Under the pieces are notes generated by a model. That model did no database searches. It had not been told where the DNA came from and saw nothing but the letters and a program-made list of their open reading frames with translations. From Microvelia longipes (Eukaryota > Arthropoda > Insecta > Hemiptera > Veliidae), in NCBI GenBank assembly GCA_018340805.1, contig JACMZG010001863.1, positions 55,603,108 through 55,667,107 of the forward strand: a stretch of DNA of 64,000 bases. Reading direction: 5' to 3'. A program made the position numbers and the translations under genes. Below are positions 32,241 through 45,141 of the stretch, in pieces. Each line of letters opens with the position of its first letter. Within the stretch, counting starts at the first letter, position 1.

Positions 32241-32337
32241 GGTTGTTCCAGAGGCGGAAGTGGTGGTTGTTCCATAGGCGGAGGAGGACCGGAATATCCA
32301 AACGGAGAAAATATTCCGTTTGGTTTCCTGACACACA

Positions 32338-32525
32338 TTTTTTTTTTTTTTTATAAATAAATTCTTTATTAAATAAAATTACAAATTACAAATTTACAAA
32401 AAAAAAAAATTATGGAAATCACCCCCATTACTGGATTCCCCTAGAGATAATTGTGGAGCTGTAAAATCGGCCATTAAACGGCGCTTATTGTAAATTGTTA
32501 AAAATAAATAAATAATAATTTTATC
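32338..32525 (-). mobile_element. 3' end of a LINE-like retroelement (poly-A tail)
   Basis: On the minus strand a 3' UTR-like segment (AAGCGCCGTTTAATGGCCG, CTCTAGGGGAATCCAG) leads to AATAAAGAATTTATTTATA and then a run of about 15 A (32352-32338). This is the signature of a poly(A)-primed insertion. The 5' part is not recognisable, so it is probably 5'-truncated. Confidence 0.55.
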
Positions 32526-32994
32526 AGTAGAGAAATGCACATTATCAGCATGTCAAGGAAATTTGTTTTCCTTCTATTACTAAACAAAACCATGGTTTGA
32601 AGTTAAAATTATGTTCACTCAACTTTTTCTATGAACTGTATAATCCCAAATGAAGGAAATGCAAAGATCCAGAATTCTAAATATAAATCAGCAAATTAGG
32701 TCTCCAGGGAAATTAAAGAAAAGTGTACAAGGAGAAGGACACGAATGGCTAACTAATAACCGTAGTGCTACATCACTCCTATATCAGGCATGTAAAGTCC
32801 CATATAAAAAGACTAAACTAGGCCTTTCAAAAATAAAATAACACACATACTGTATTTAGTGCTTCTTGCATTCTTTTAGCGAGTTTTGAAAGGAAAAATA
32901 AGCTTATGAGATTAAGGTCACGAATGAGGAGAAGGTGATTTTTCTAAGAAGACAGAGTGACTAATCAAGAATATATTATTAATGTTCATGTGTG

Positions 32995-32995
<1 letters not shown>

Positions 32996-33090
<95 letters not shown>
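32996..33090. repeat. (TA)n microsatellite
   Basis: About 95 bp of alternating TA directly before a 116-bp tandem array, with a TGTGTG-rich join. Confidence 0.95.
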
Positions 33091-33091
<1 letters not shown>

Positions 33092-33120
33092 GTGGTGCGT
33101 TTGTGTGAGTGTGCGTACGA

Positions 33121-33712
33121 GTTCCTGTACGTTTTTGGATCAATTTCAACACTTTCTCAATACAAAAATCATATAAAAATAATAGAACCCTAATGTTTAT
33201 GAAAGATTTATGGCACAACTAGACCTTAACATTGATTTTCCTGTACGTTTTTGGATCAATTTCAACACTTTCTCGATACAAAAAACATATAAAAACAATA
33301 GAACCCTAATGTTTATGAAAGATTTATGGCACAACTCGACCTTAAGATTGATTTTCCTATACTTTTTTGGATCAATTTCAACACTTCCTCAATACAAAAA
33401 ACATATAAAAACAATAGAACCCTAATGTTTATGAAAGATTTATGGCACAACTCGACCTTAAGATTGATTTTCCTATACTTTTTTGGATCAATTTCAACAC
33501 TTCCTCAATACAAAAAACATAAAACAATAGAACCCTAATGTTTATGAAAGATTTATGGCACAATTCGACCTTAAGATTGATTTCCTATACTTTTTTGGAT
33601 CAATTTCACACTTTCTCAATACAAAAACATATCAAAAAACAATTAATAGAACCTAATGTTTATAAAAGTTTATGCACAAACTCGACCTTAAGATTGATTT
33701 TTGAACCAAGTT
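33121..33712 (+). repeat. 116-bp tandem repeat (about 5 units)
   Basis: Units begin TGTACGTTTTTGGATCAATT or TATACTTTTTTGGATCAATT at about 33126, 33242, 33358, 33473 and 33588 and contain AGAACCCTAATGTTTATGAA. Units toward the right carry more small deletions. Four overlapping frames of about 65-70 residues here are repeat by-products. Confidence 0.95.
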
Positions 33713-33850
33713 TCAACTTTATAGCATAGACACACTAAGTGCTACGATGATAACAGCAAACACATAAACAAACACTCACATACATACGGATAGACAATTT
33801 TGTATAAAACAACTCAGGAGGTCAAACACCTGAAACGATATTTCAGGTGA
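33690..33850 (-). repeat. Family C repeat, minus orientation
   Basis: The minus strand carries TCGTTTCAGGTGTTTGACCT, CCTGAGTTG, a TGTGAGTGTTTG tract and AAAGTTGAAACTTGGTTC. It abuts the 116-bp tandem array. Confidence 0.5.
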
Positions 33851-34420
33851 AACACCATATTTTTTCTATGTGCCTACGGTAAAAATGAAGAAAAGTAAAA
33901 ATTAAAAAATGTACGAAGATAATAGAACTTCTTGGAGTGTTGCTACCGTGCTGTAATTTTAACTACGTTCAGACTCAATCCCCCCCCCCAATTTTCTCTT
34001 AATCCGAGGTTTATTTATTATTAGAACTATCATTAGAGTCCATCTCTTTTACAGAAAAGTGTATTTTTGAAAGTATGTATCGTGTTAAACTTTTTTTATG
34101 TAAATAATAGTTATTTATGCACCTAGTTAATAATGACCCACATTATAACCCTGGTCACTGTAATGATTCCTAAGGTTGAAAGCCGAAGGTATCATGATTT
34201 ATAAATCCGAGGCGCAAGCCGAGGGAATTATTTATTTTAATCCGAGGGATTAATTACAATTAGCTCCCGAGGCTTGCCGAGAGAGACAATTTGACGATGG
34301 TTGTAATAGGGCATTATTCACGTATGGTGCATACAAAATTTTATCTCCAGAAGAAAAAACAATATATACGAAACAAAAAAAAACTGTATTTGTTTATATA
34401 TAGACTCAGTTAAACATAAG

Positions 34421-35984
34421 TATTAAAGTGATGTAGAAATTCATACAGTAGGGGTGGGGGCGCGGGACACAGTGGTCTAACTCCCCCGAAATAAGCTGCT
34501 TTAGATTGACCTGCCCTAAGTTCACCCTTTCTCCGCTAGTGGCAGGTCGGTTCACCTTGTACCCCATATATAAAATAATTATTTCTTCAATTCCAAGATT
34601 AAAATTATTTAAAAGGGTCTTTATCAAAGTTAAAAATTGTATTAATTATTTTAAAGGTATAATTTTCATAAAATGTTATAAAAATATAAACGCTGTGTTA
34701 ATTTTAAGTAGACCTGATATCGTGATAACCATGATTTGTAGACAAACATCAAACCGGGAAATTATAAATTTAATTTAGGTCTTCGTTGTCTTATTATAAC
34801 ACACCTTTCGTAACAAACGTTATCCTATTTTCTAAAAAAATTATCTTATAACTTACTAAAAAAGAAAAAAGTCAATGAATAAGATAAAAATCGTCTTGTT
34901 TACACTTTTATAAACATAAATAGAAGTATCGATTTAAAACTGATAACAATAGTGATAAGGGCACAAGGTGAAAACTATTAGCGCTCGGTGCGGTAGTTGA
35001 TGCAACTAATCCCTGTTTTTTTCGGAACCACCTAAAACCAGGGAGTTAGACCAGTGGTTCTCAACGTGGGCGCTAGCGCCCCCCAAGGGGCGCTTGAAGG
35101 ATTTAGGGGGGACCTGAGAAGTAGGGGGGCAAGTAAGGGGGCAGTGAGTAGTTGGGGGGCGATGCAGGGGGCGGTGAGACGTTTGGGGGAATGATGGGAG
35201 TTATTGGCAAATGTAGAGAAATATTATTTTAAGTTTTGCAAAGGATCTGACGTATAAACTAATTTAAATATCATGTAAGATGTTAAAAAATAAATAAATT
35301 TTATTTAAGGGTCCTGATAAATAAAACACCCTTAAAATTTCAACTTAACTGATCTCAGTTGTATTGAGCCACTGAGTATGTACAGAGTGAGCCAAAAAAC
35401 ATAAGTTTTTGAGCGCCTGAGGTGCTGCCCCAGCAAGAAATAATTAGGTGTGCTTTGCGGGGCCTAAAAACTAATTTTTTTACAAAAAAATAATACTTAT
35501 GGCTACAAAACCGATAAAGACACAAACTAGTGCTACGATGTATAAAAATTGGGTCTTCAAAACAGTTGTTTTTAAACAACTTTACGTGATTCATTATTAT
35601 GGAGTTAAAGAGAAGACGTTTGTGGCTAAACTAATGGAGGTAAACACTACGAGATCTCTAAAAATCCTTTTTTTGATCCAGACAGTATATAAACACACTC
35701 AATTTTATTAAATATACAAAACATGTGTAATATTAGGTTATTAGTTGTTAATTTCGTTAATTTAGAATATTAACACAAGCAATTAAATGATGTATTGGCT
35801 ATACAAAGATAATTAGCAGGTAATTTGGATACTGGTTTATCACCTTATAAGACAGGGGGGCGATGATACACGCAAGGTACTTAAAAGGGGGCAATGAGTA
35901 AAAAAAGGTTGAGAACCACTGTGTTAGACCACTGTGTCCCCCCGCCCCGACCCCTACTGTATGAATTTCTACATCACTTTAATA
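34421..35984. mobile_element. TIR element with about 65-bp inverted ends (middle layer)
   Basis: The left end reads AAAGTGATGTAGAAATTCAT then ACAGTAGGGGTGGGGGCGCG; the right end is its near-exact reverse complement. The 79- and 90-residue frames inside have no recognised domain. A hAT-type element is inserted near the right end (35052-35921). Confidence 0.7.
35052..35921. mobile_element. Non-autonomous hAT element (870 bp)
   Basis: Begins CAGTGGTTCTCAACGTGGGC and ends GGTTGAGAACCACTG, the classic hAT terminal repeat. The flanks AGTTAGAC (35044-35051) and TGTTAGAC (35922-35929) are an 8-bp duplication with one mismatch. Subterminal G-rich repeats (GGGGGGC) are present. No transposase frame survives. 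Confidence 0.88.
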
Positions 35985-36484
35985 AGTATACTATTTTATG
36001 CAAAATTAACAAAAATACATTGTATAATAAATTATACATACAACATAACCACATACATACATAATAAACAAATATCATAATAAACAAAAATATATAAATA
36101 CCTAAATGCTCTATTTTAACCGTATTTGCTTCGTCATCTATACAAGACGGTTGAGGATTATCGGGGATATCGGGAAACAATTGATCTATGTCGTTTACTA
36201 TCATTTCATTATCACTTTCCATCGTAAACAACCGCACTAAATCCTTTTATGATAAATATAACAGGAATATTACTTGAAAGGTAAGAAAAAACTTAGTAAA
36301 AAGTAGGTATTTATCGTCAAAACAGATTTGATAAAGAAATTATTTGTTTACATACAGCTGGGATTTATTGAATCAGTGCTGCCAACATAACTTTGTTTAC
36401 TCAAAATTCTTTACGTAGATTTTTGAATCTGTAATTTTAACTACTCAATAATTAGGTTAGCTAAGCTGGATTATAACCCAGCGG

Positions 36485-36532
36485 GAAATAATAAATTATT
36501 ATTTCCCGCCGGGTTATAATGACGGTCATTAT
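36485..36532. repeat. Hairpin with about 20-bp arms
   Basis: ATAACCCAGCGGGAAATAAT faces ATTATTTCCCGCCGGGTTAT around a 4-6 base centre. Part of the right end of the outer nested element. Confidence 0.8.
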
Positions 36533-37378
36533 TACATAAAAACAAGCCCCGAAATGTTTTGATTATTACCCTTCTGGAGATAAACGTTTATTTATATATT
36601 TATTATTCATTATAAATAAATAATTTGAAGTAATGAAAATAATATTAGTACGTATGAACGAATAACTAAGATTAGGCAGAGGATACTGAGATTCTTTAAT
36701 ATACTACATTTAAATAAATGCCAAAAAACGAATTATATATTCAAAACAAATATTTAATCCCGTTGCATATTATATTTTTTACAATATGTTAACTTTTCAT
36801 AAATACCAAGGTGTTTGTCGTAACGACCTGTTGGAATTACAAAATGATATACAGTTATTCTGGAGAAGAATTCTATTGCTCAAACATTTGTTCCTTGTTC
36901 GAAAGAAAATATTGAGAAATAAGTCATTATTTTACTGGACATGAAAAGGCCGCGGAGGATGTATCAGCTACAATGAGATAATAAAATTAAATTACTCCGT
37001 AGAATAGTTCAAATTGTCTGCTCTGAATATTTATTTGGTTTTAGTAAAGTTCATCTTGCATAATTACATGAGAGATATTTGTTTTTATGAAGGATCTTAT
37101 TTTAGAAATTTATGTTTATTCAGGTCTATAATTAGAACAAGCGTATTACTAAATGCAACTCTAATTCCTTTCAATTACGTTCGACAGCAAAACTGCATTA
37201 CGCTCTTAAAATAATATAGTAATTTAAAATTAGATTATACTAAGTCGAATCGATTTTGAAATTAAGTAATGAATATATAACTATTATGAAATATAAGTGA
37301 TTTTTAATACCACATTTAACACATATTTTGTGGTAGATTCAAGGAACTATAGAATAACAGAGAAGAAGCGTACCAGGC

Positions 37379-38206
37379 CATAGAGATATTATTACTAGAG
37401 GGGCCCTATTGGTTGAATTCTTAGAATAATACTATATATAAAAGGAGCACTACTGATAACACGAAAGCCGGTTCACTGGTGCACCTAAGTAATGCTGTCA
37501 CCCTAAAAATATACAATTTTCTACAAAAAAGTTGGCAATACTTCCGGTTTCTGAATTATTATGTTCTGTTATTAATAAATGATTGATTATTTATAAAATA
37601 CTAATATAAATATCGGTGCATTACAATATTTAAAGCATTTTAAATTGTAGTTTAACGTATTTATTAAAATTATATTAAAAGTAGTCCTCGTCAACTAAAT
37701 GTAGATTCTTGTATTCTGCTACCCTTTTGCCATCTAAGATCGGTTTTATTAAATACTCATCAGGTGTTTTAAGTTATAATATTTGTTCTTTACGACCTTT
37801 CTTCATTAATAGATATTTGACACATATTTAAAATAATGTTTTGTTGTCTGGTTGGCAGCATTACTTAGGTGCACCAGTCAACCGGCTTTCGATTTATCAG
37901 TGGAATTACATTGTGTTTACGGTCCTGTGCTCCTTCTATATATAGTATTATTCTAAGGTTGAATTTGAAACATCAAAAAAGTAACCTGACCACATATAAA
38001 ATTACAGTGAATTATATGGTAGAGCGCTGAAAATATAAATCAAAACAATGTGCAGGAAGCCGAAAAATTGATTTCTTATAACCTTATTTTACTCTTAGAA
38101 GAGGTTTCGATGAGGTTAAACAGAGCCTCTGAGAGCCTCAAAATGATGTTTCAGGACGCTTAATGTATTGAAATAGGCTATGCCCCTTCTAGTATATATC
38201 TTTATG
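37379..38206. mobile_element. TIR family B element interrupted by family A
   Basis: Starts CATAGAGATATTATTACTAG and ends TAGTATATATCTTTATG. It is flanked by a perfect 8-bp duplication TACCAGGC (37371-37378 and 38207-38214). Orientation is opposite to the other family B copies. After removing the 546-bp insertion (element plus its own duplication) about 282 bp remain, near the size of the intact copy at 40029. Confidence 0.88.
37420..37957. mobile_element. 538-bp TIR element, 8-bp TSD (family A, copy 2)
   Basis: The same ends as 2079-2620 (CTTAGAATAATACTATATA and inverse), flanked by a perfect GTTGAATT duplication (37412-37419 and 37958-37965). Internal sequence is close to copy 1 throughout. 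Nested in a family B element, so it inserted later than that copy. Confidence 0.9.
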
Positions 38207-38259
38207 TACCAGGCCTACCCAATATAAAATAAATGGTCTTTGAACTCTTGACCAATACA

Positions 38260-38830
38260 AGGTGCAAGCGCTCGAGCCGCTTCGGGGCCACATGGCTGAT
38301 TTCTTTTATAAGTTAGTCATATTACTATTTTATATAAGTTGTGTACTGTCTTGATATAAGCAAATTTTCAAATATTTTAGTCAAAAACTTGATTTTACAT
38401 TATGTTATATATGTCAATCATAAAACAAGAAATAAAACTGATAATAAAATATAACTTTACATTTTTGTTAACCTTACTAGTACAAATGTACAAAATTTCA
38501 GCTCCATCTAAACACTTTCAGATGATTAGTGATTTAGAACAGATTAGTGATTTTAGAAATGGTTGCTGTGTTATTATTGTGGGTTAATGACGTTAAATAT
38601 ATTTCATAAACAACAGGATTCGGGACATTAACAAGGTTGAATTTTGTATCAAGTTTCATGTTGATCCGAGAAAGCGTTCGACATTTATCGTGTCCAATAG
38701 AAATGTCTAGAAACAAAAATTTCGTCCAAAACGATAAAATCTCGATTTCGGATTTTTTTAACAGCAAATGCTATACTTTTCCTTAACATTTTCACTGTAT
38801 AAACGAGGAAAATCCATAATCACATAACTT
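38260..38830 (+). repeat. Dispersed repeat family F, copy 1
   Basis: GTGTACTGTCTTGATATAAG, a CTTGATTTTAC segment, CAAAATTTCAGCTCCATCTA and TTATTGTGGGTTAATGACG occur in the same order near 42900-43260 (CATACTGCCTCGATATAAGC, AAATTTCAGCCTGATCAAAT, TTATTGTGTGTTAATGACG). No coding frame. Confidence 0.55.
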
Positions 38831-40028
38831 AATTTTATTTATTATAATAAGTATAGAACTTTAAGTTAGTGTAAATTTATCTCGTCGGCAAAAAATGCCT
38901 GTGACTCAAACTCTTCAACCCTGGATATAACACAAAAAATGTTTTAAAACCGAAACGTTAGCAGTGCTTAAAATTTTAGGAAACGAAACATTTTAGCAAC
39001 AAGCCTGAATTGCAAAGAGCAGAAAAAAGAGCTCTGTATTTTTTTATTATCTCTACAATAGAGATATCTTTGTCAAAAGAATATTTGGGATATATGAAAG
39101 AAAGGAATCACCCGCAGGGGTTTTCATGACAAAGAAAATGGGAAAACACAAACAGAAAGCCTGCTTGCACTCACCTCTGTCTTTTATCGCTTCCAACCCT
39201 TCAGATAACAATGAATCAGCCCCCTATAGTAGCTTAGTACTAAACAATGAATCTCTATCCTTTCTCATTTCATTGTTTAGATCATCTACAGAACTGCACT
39301 CAAATAAGACACAAGGAAATCATAAGAACGTCTACTTTTTACGTAGAATTTAAACAAATTGCTGATCCAAATGTCAAAGGTGCATTGACGACGGAATAGT
39401 AACTATTTTTGTCTCTTCTACGTTGTTACTTTATATATCTTAAAACTTTTATTTATTATAATAAATAAAAGTTAATAATTAATAATTTTGTTCTGTTTTT
39501 GTTGGATGGAATAATTACTTCACTTGATTGAAATTATATTTATTAATGACAAAAATTATTTATCTGACAATATTACTTCACTTATGACAAATATAAATAT
39601 GACATAACAGTTTTTCTCGGTTGTCCCAGTAAATAGAGGTTCACAGTAATGAAGCAATCTTCTATTTAGCGACTTTCCTTACTATGATTAATAAATAAAT
39701 AGCAACGGGAAACAAAATAACAGTTGGTAAAAAATGATTTAATAATTTAAGAGTATGATTAAGCTTTTAATGATTTTTTTTGGAGCAGGATCAAAAAAAC
39801 CAGTGCGGAGTCTAATAGGGAGACTATGAGCCCAACTCTGACAAATTTCAGTAAAAAAATACTCTGGTACTCTGTAGACCTATAAATATTAAGTCTTATG
39901 TCCTATTTATAAAGTAACATATTATGTAAAGTAATACAAAACAAACGTCAGTCCGGCACTACAGTAAAGTCTAAATGGAGACCAACCATTATTATACGTC
40001 TAAATGGAGACCAAACAACTATTATACC

Positions 40029-40350
40029 CATAGAGATATATAGTAGAGGGGGCATAGCATATCTTAATACATTGAGAGGCCTGAAACATCTTTTTGGGGC
40101 TCTCAGGGGCTCTGTGTAACCTCATTGAAACCTCCTTCAGGAGAAAGTCAAAGTTAATATAAATGAATTGTTCTTGGCGTCTGGAACATTACCTGTGTTT
40201 AGTATGTATTTAAACTTTCTTTAATATATTTATGTTACTGTAATTTTGTTCTATTTATTTGATTATATTGAAAGTCGAAGGTGGTCAGGTTATTTTTTCA
40301 ATGTTTCTAAATTCAACCCATAGGGCCCCTCTAGTAATAATATATCTATG
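40029..40350. mobile_element. Intact 322-bp TIR family B element
   Basis: Starts CATAGAGATATATAGTAGAG and ends TAGTAATAATATATCTATG, flanked by a perfect 8-bp duplication ATTATACC (40021-40028 and 40351-40358). No insertions, so this is the best reference copy of the family in the window. Non-autonomous. Confidence 0.9.
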
Positions 40351-41000
40351 ATTATACCACTTTAGGGCTTAAATTGAATGAAGGCTTAAATTCACATATT
40401 ACGTAGTATTAATACTTCAGGTAGCATTTATTAGAGCATGCTATAACGCAACAAAACTTACTACACATGTTGCAGCACATTTAAATTATTTATTTACTAT
40501 TTTAGATCGATTTAATAAATTCTCGTTTTGCTAATAGCTTTTAAACATTACTGTTAATTTAACACATATTATTTAATTCATGAATTAAAGTGTTTTAAAA
40601 ATTATTTTTCGAAACGAGAAAAGAGCTAATGATTATTTAAATTAAAACTTAAAAATTTCAAGGTAATATTTGAATAGCAATTATTTTTTAATTTATATTT
40701 TAATAATAAAATATTTTTAAGGTGAAACATTATAGTTACGAGAATTCTGTACAATCAGGAAATTCTAAATATTTGTTTTATAAGAATAGTTCTATTCTTG
40801 GAATTATTCTCTTCTAAACTCCAAATTAACCTCTGTCTTTAATATAATATGGATACATAAATTATGATGAAGAATTACACTTATATTCACAACGACTATT
40901 TTGGTGATATTGAATTTTTTTCTCAAGCTCTAAAATTAATTACAAACCTTTAAACTACAACTACTAAACTTTTCCTCTTAACCATAACTCTCCTCTTTCT

Positions 41001-41130
41001 GCTGATTTCAACTCTATATACAGTAGATTTGCTTATTTCAACTCTATATACAGTAGATTTGCTGATTTCAACTCTATATACAGTAGCTTTGCTTATTTCA
41101 ACTCTATATACAGTAGATTTGCTGATTTCA
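41001..41130 (+). repeat. 30-bp minisatellite (about 4 units)
   Basis: GCTGATTTCAACTCTATATA or GCTTATTTCAACTCTATATA starts at 41001, 41031, 41061, 41091 and (partial) 41121; the two variants alternate. Confidence 0.93.
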
Positions 41131-41859
41131 ACCTTTTTAACTCTGCCTTTTTATTCTTCTTTGAATTTACAATTATCACTTCAACTCCATGTCTCAACAT
41201 TCCTCCCAATTCTCTCTCAGCATTACTCCAATAACCATTCAAATTTCGAGTTAAGACTTCACTATTGAAATCCAAATTGACTCTCAATTCTAAAACTTCA
41301 CTTGTGAAGCCTGTCTACTCTAAAGTTAAAGTAACAGTTCAAACTTTACGCAAAACATTCACCTAGAGAGGGAATACTAAGCAAATTAGATTCTAAGCAT
41401 TTATAGTCAGTCATCTATTATAGAATTTTCAAAGACAATTGAATAAGAAGAGATCAAAGTTTCCTTTCAAGTTTTCCATCTCCCGATCAAACAATAGAAT
41501 AACGTTTTTCGATTTTAATCAAATCATTTGAACATTTTTGTTTTGAGCAAAATACTGCTTACAATAAAACATAAAATACAGAAAAGTCAGTGCTAAAAAC
41601 TGATCTGTCAGAATCAAACACTTCCATATGAAATGCAATTTTTTCAAGTATCAGTTGACAGCGTGAGAAAATAATGTCACGGAGTCAGTGAGGTCCTGGA
41701 TGTTAAGAGACGTTCACCATTTAAAATAGGACCAACCTCATTGGTTCTAAACACTATTTTCCTGAGCTGTCAACTGATTTTAGCCATGTTTTAAACTATA
41801 GTATTTTGTTTCTGAATTGACCTTGGATCAACGTCACAAATTGATGATTCGATACAGGT

Positions 41860-42740
41860 ATATGAGATTAAAATTTCCGATACAATTTCGTGCCGCGTAA
41901 TTATAGTAATATTTTTCAATACGATCTTTGTCTTTCTTACTTTTGTATATTCTTTGAAAAGAGCGAAACTTTTAAATTTTCCAAACTTTTTGTATGCTTA
42001 CTGTTATAATTGACTTTATAATCTCACCATATTTGGTGAACGTATTATTCAGGCCTGAACAATGTATTTATAATTAATGTAAAAGTTAAGTTTTTATCAA
42101 ATTTGAATTCTTATTAAAAAAGTTTAAATAAATTATCTTAGTGCTGAATGCCGTCTTGCACAAAGATTGTTTAATAAATTTAAACTAAGTATGTAACGAA
42201 TTATTATAATGAAACGGTCGGCTGGAACAGAGTGATTTACAAGTATTTATCCAATGGTTAAGTTCGTAAAACAAGTACATCGTCTAGGAATGCAAAACAA
42301 ACAAAGTTGATAATTCGATCCAGGTCGACGAGCTTAAAAACAACAATAGAAACTAGAAGGTCATCGCACTCGATAATATCCGGCTACGGAATAAAAACTT
42401 AAGATATTCAGTTCATCAACTCATAGGCTACTGGAGGGTAAGTGAAAGCAACCTTTAGGAGTAACCTTCTGAGTACCACGGGCACGGGTACCGGGTACCG
42501 GGTACATGCAGGAGAAATGTTATCAACTTATGTAACGTTCCATCTGAGACTTATCCCTCCGAGCTACTGATCCCTCACGATATCGAATATGAAATTAGTT
42601 TTTACCTAATAAGATGATTTCGAAGTTTAAATTAATTCCGAGTAAGGTGTTTGCCAAATAAAATTATCGGCATGCAATATCGCGCCGCGTGATTATAGTA
42701 ATATCTGCCAATGTGGCTTTTGTCTTTGTTATCTAGATAG
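41860..42740. repeat. Short direct repeats in otherwise unannotated DNA
   Basis: CCGCGTAATTATAGTAATAT (41893) and CCGCGTGATTATAGTAATAT (42686) head two similar 60-bp segments that end in TTTGTCTTT. The region between shows no gene. A short GGGTACC triplet repeat is at 42485-42505. Confidence 0.5.
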
Positions 42741-42759
42741 ATTCTATAAATGATGGAAA

Positions 42760-43260
<501 letters not shown>

Positions 43261-43264
43261 GCAT

Positions 43265-44523
43265 ATCAGTAGGATAGTTAGTGGTGACTAGTTAGTCAAA
43301 TGATGTTTGTCTGACTAACTATCCTACTAGTAGGGTAGTTAGTGGTGACTAGTTAGTGATATTTGTCTGACTAACTATCTACTATTAGGGTAGTTAGTGG
43401 TGACTAGTTACTGACTAACTATCCTACTATTACTAGTTAGTCAAATGATATTTGTCTGACTAACTATCCTACTATTAGGGTAGTTAGTGGTGACTAGTTA
43501 GTCAAATGATATTTGTCTGACTAATATCCTACTATAGGTAGTTAGTGGTGACTAGTTAGTCATGATATTTGTCTGACTAACTATCCTACTATTAGGGTAG
43601 TTAGTGGTGACTAGTTAGTCAAATGATATTTGTCTGACTAACTATCCTACTACTAGGGTAGTTAGTGGTGACTAGTTAGTCAAATGATATTTGTCTGACT
43701 AACTATCCTACTATAGTTAGTGGTGACTAGTTAGTCAAATGAATTTGTCTGACTAACTATCCTACTATTAGGTAGTTAGTGGTGACTAGTTAGTCAAATG
43801 ATATTTGTCTGACTAACTATCCTACTATTAGGGTAGTTAGTGGTGACTAGTTAGTCAAATGATATTTGTCTGACTAACTATCCTACTATTAGGTAGTTAG
43901 TGGTGACTAGTTTAGTCAAATGATATTTGTCTGACTAACTATCCTACTATAGGGTAGTTAGTGGTGACTAGTTAGTCAAATGATATTTGTCTGCTAACTA
44001 TCCTACTATTAGGGTAGTTAGTGGTGACTAGTTAGTCAAATGATATTTGTCTGACTAACTATCCTACTACTAGGGTAGTTAGTGGTGACTAGTTAGTCAA
44101 ATGATATTTGTCTGATAACTATCCTACTACTAGGTAGTTAGTGGTGACTAGTTAGTGATATTTGTCTGACTATACTACTAGGGTAGTTAGTGGTGACTAG
44201 TTAGTCAAATGATATTTGTCTGACTAACTATCCTACTACTAGGGGTAGTTAGTGGTGACTAGTTAGTCAAATGATATTTGTCTGACTAACTATCCTACTA
44301 TTAGGGTAGTTAGTGGTGACTAGTTAGTCAAATGATATTTGTCTGACTAACTATCCTACTACTAGGGTAGTTAGTGGTGACTAGTTAGTCAAATGATATT
44401 TGTCTGACTAACTATCCTACTAGTAGGGTAGTTAGTGGTGACTAGTTAGTCAAATGATATTTGTCTGACTAACTATCCTACTACTAGGGTAGTTAGTGGT
44501 GACTAGTTAGTCAAATGATATCT
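43265..44523. repeat. 61-bp self-complementary satellite (about 21 units)
   Basis: Unit of about 61 bp: GGGTAGTTAGTGGTGACTAG, TTAGTCAAATGATATTTGTC, TGACTAACTATCCTACTATT. Each unit has TAGTTAGTCA facing TGACTAACTA across a 13-bp centre, and GGTAGTTAG pairs with CTAACTATCC, so every unit can fold into a hairpin. Variation is mostly small deletions. Confidence 0.95.
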
Positions 44524-45103
44524 TTTACTTTATAAAACTATCCAAAAAAAAGTTTCTCTAAACGATCATCCTCAGAATACGAAGGTTATCGTAAGCATAT
44601 AAATAATGCTTAGAGGTTTAACTAGCCACGTTTAAAGCAGACAATGTTACGGGTTGTAAAGTTTTATAGTTAAGTAATTAACCATATCAAGGGCACCGTA
44701 TCTCTACATTTAAGTTAATTACTAATAATTTTACTGCCTAAATTGTAATTTGACAAGTATTACTTTAGCTTAGTGTGAAGTTGTTCAAATTGGTTGTATG
44801 CCGCTCTAATTACATTGCTTGCCTTGATTTGATGGATGATCTACATTTATAATATGATAGATTTCAAACAATATTATTACACCCATCTCACCTACACTTT
44901 GATCTTAATAAAATTCGTTAAGTTTTAAAACCGAAAGTTTATTTCAAGTAAAACGAAAAAAAAATAATTTAGGAATGACCCTAACGCTAAGCACTTCGAC
45001 GTAAATACTTTCTGTTCAATAATCGATTTAATATCAAAAATTCTTTTTTTAATTCTAATTGAAGAACCAGCTACCGTCGATACTTGCTGTTGGATATGAA
45101 ATC

Positions 45104-45141
45104 CCTGGACCGATTTCAGCATAACGCCATCATCAGCAAGC
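45104..45141 (-). ncRNA. Hammerhead ribozyme, inverted copy
   Basis: The minus strand carries CTGATGA (complement of 45130-45136), stem II GGC/GCT around GTTAT, GAAA (complement of 45114-45117), TCGG as stem III and GTC. Compared with the plus copy it has a G-U type closing pair in stem II and TCGG instead of CCGG, so it should be weaker. Confidence 0.65.

Larger units (their letters stand above)
34127..36536. mobile_element. Outer TIR element of a three-layer nest
   Basis: Ends TAATAATGACCCACATTATA and, inverted, TATAATGACGGTCATTATTA, each joined to a GGGTTATAAT block. The left part holds the family D motifs (GAGGCGCAAGCCGAGGG, CCGAGGCTTGCCGAG); the right part holds a perfect hairpin (36485-36530). 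A 1.56-kb element is inserted between. No target duplication is clear. Confidence 0.55.

Noticed and set aside
35974..36237. 87-residue antisense frame with acidic start and membrane-like end
   Set aside because: Lies across the edge of a nested transposon and in AT-rich DNA; the hydrophobic end is what AT-rich DNA often encodes.
43265..44523. Regular repeats and spacers resembling a CRISPR array
   Set aside because: The spacers are the same in each unit; this is a eukaryotic satellite with no cas genes.
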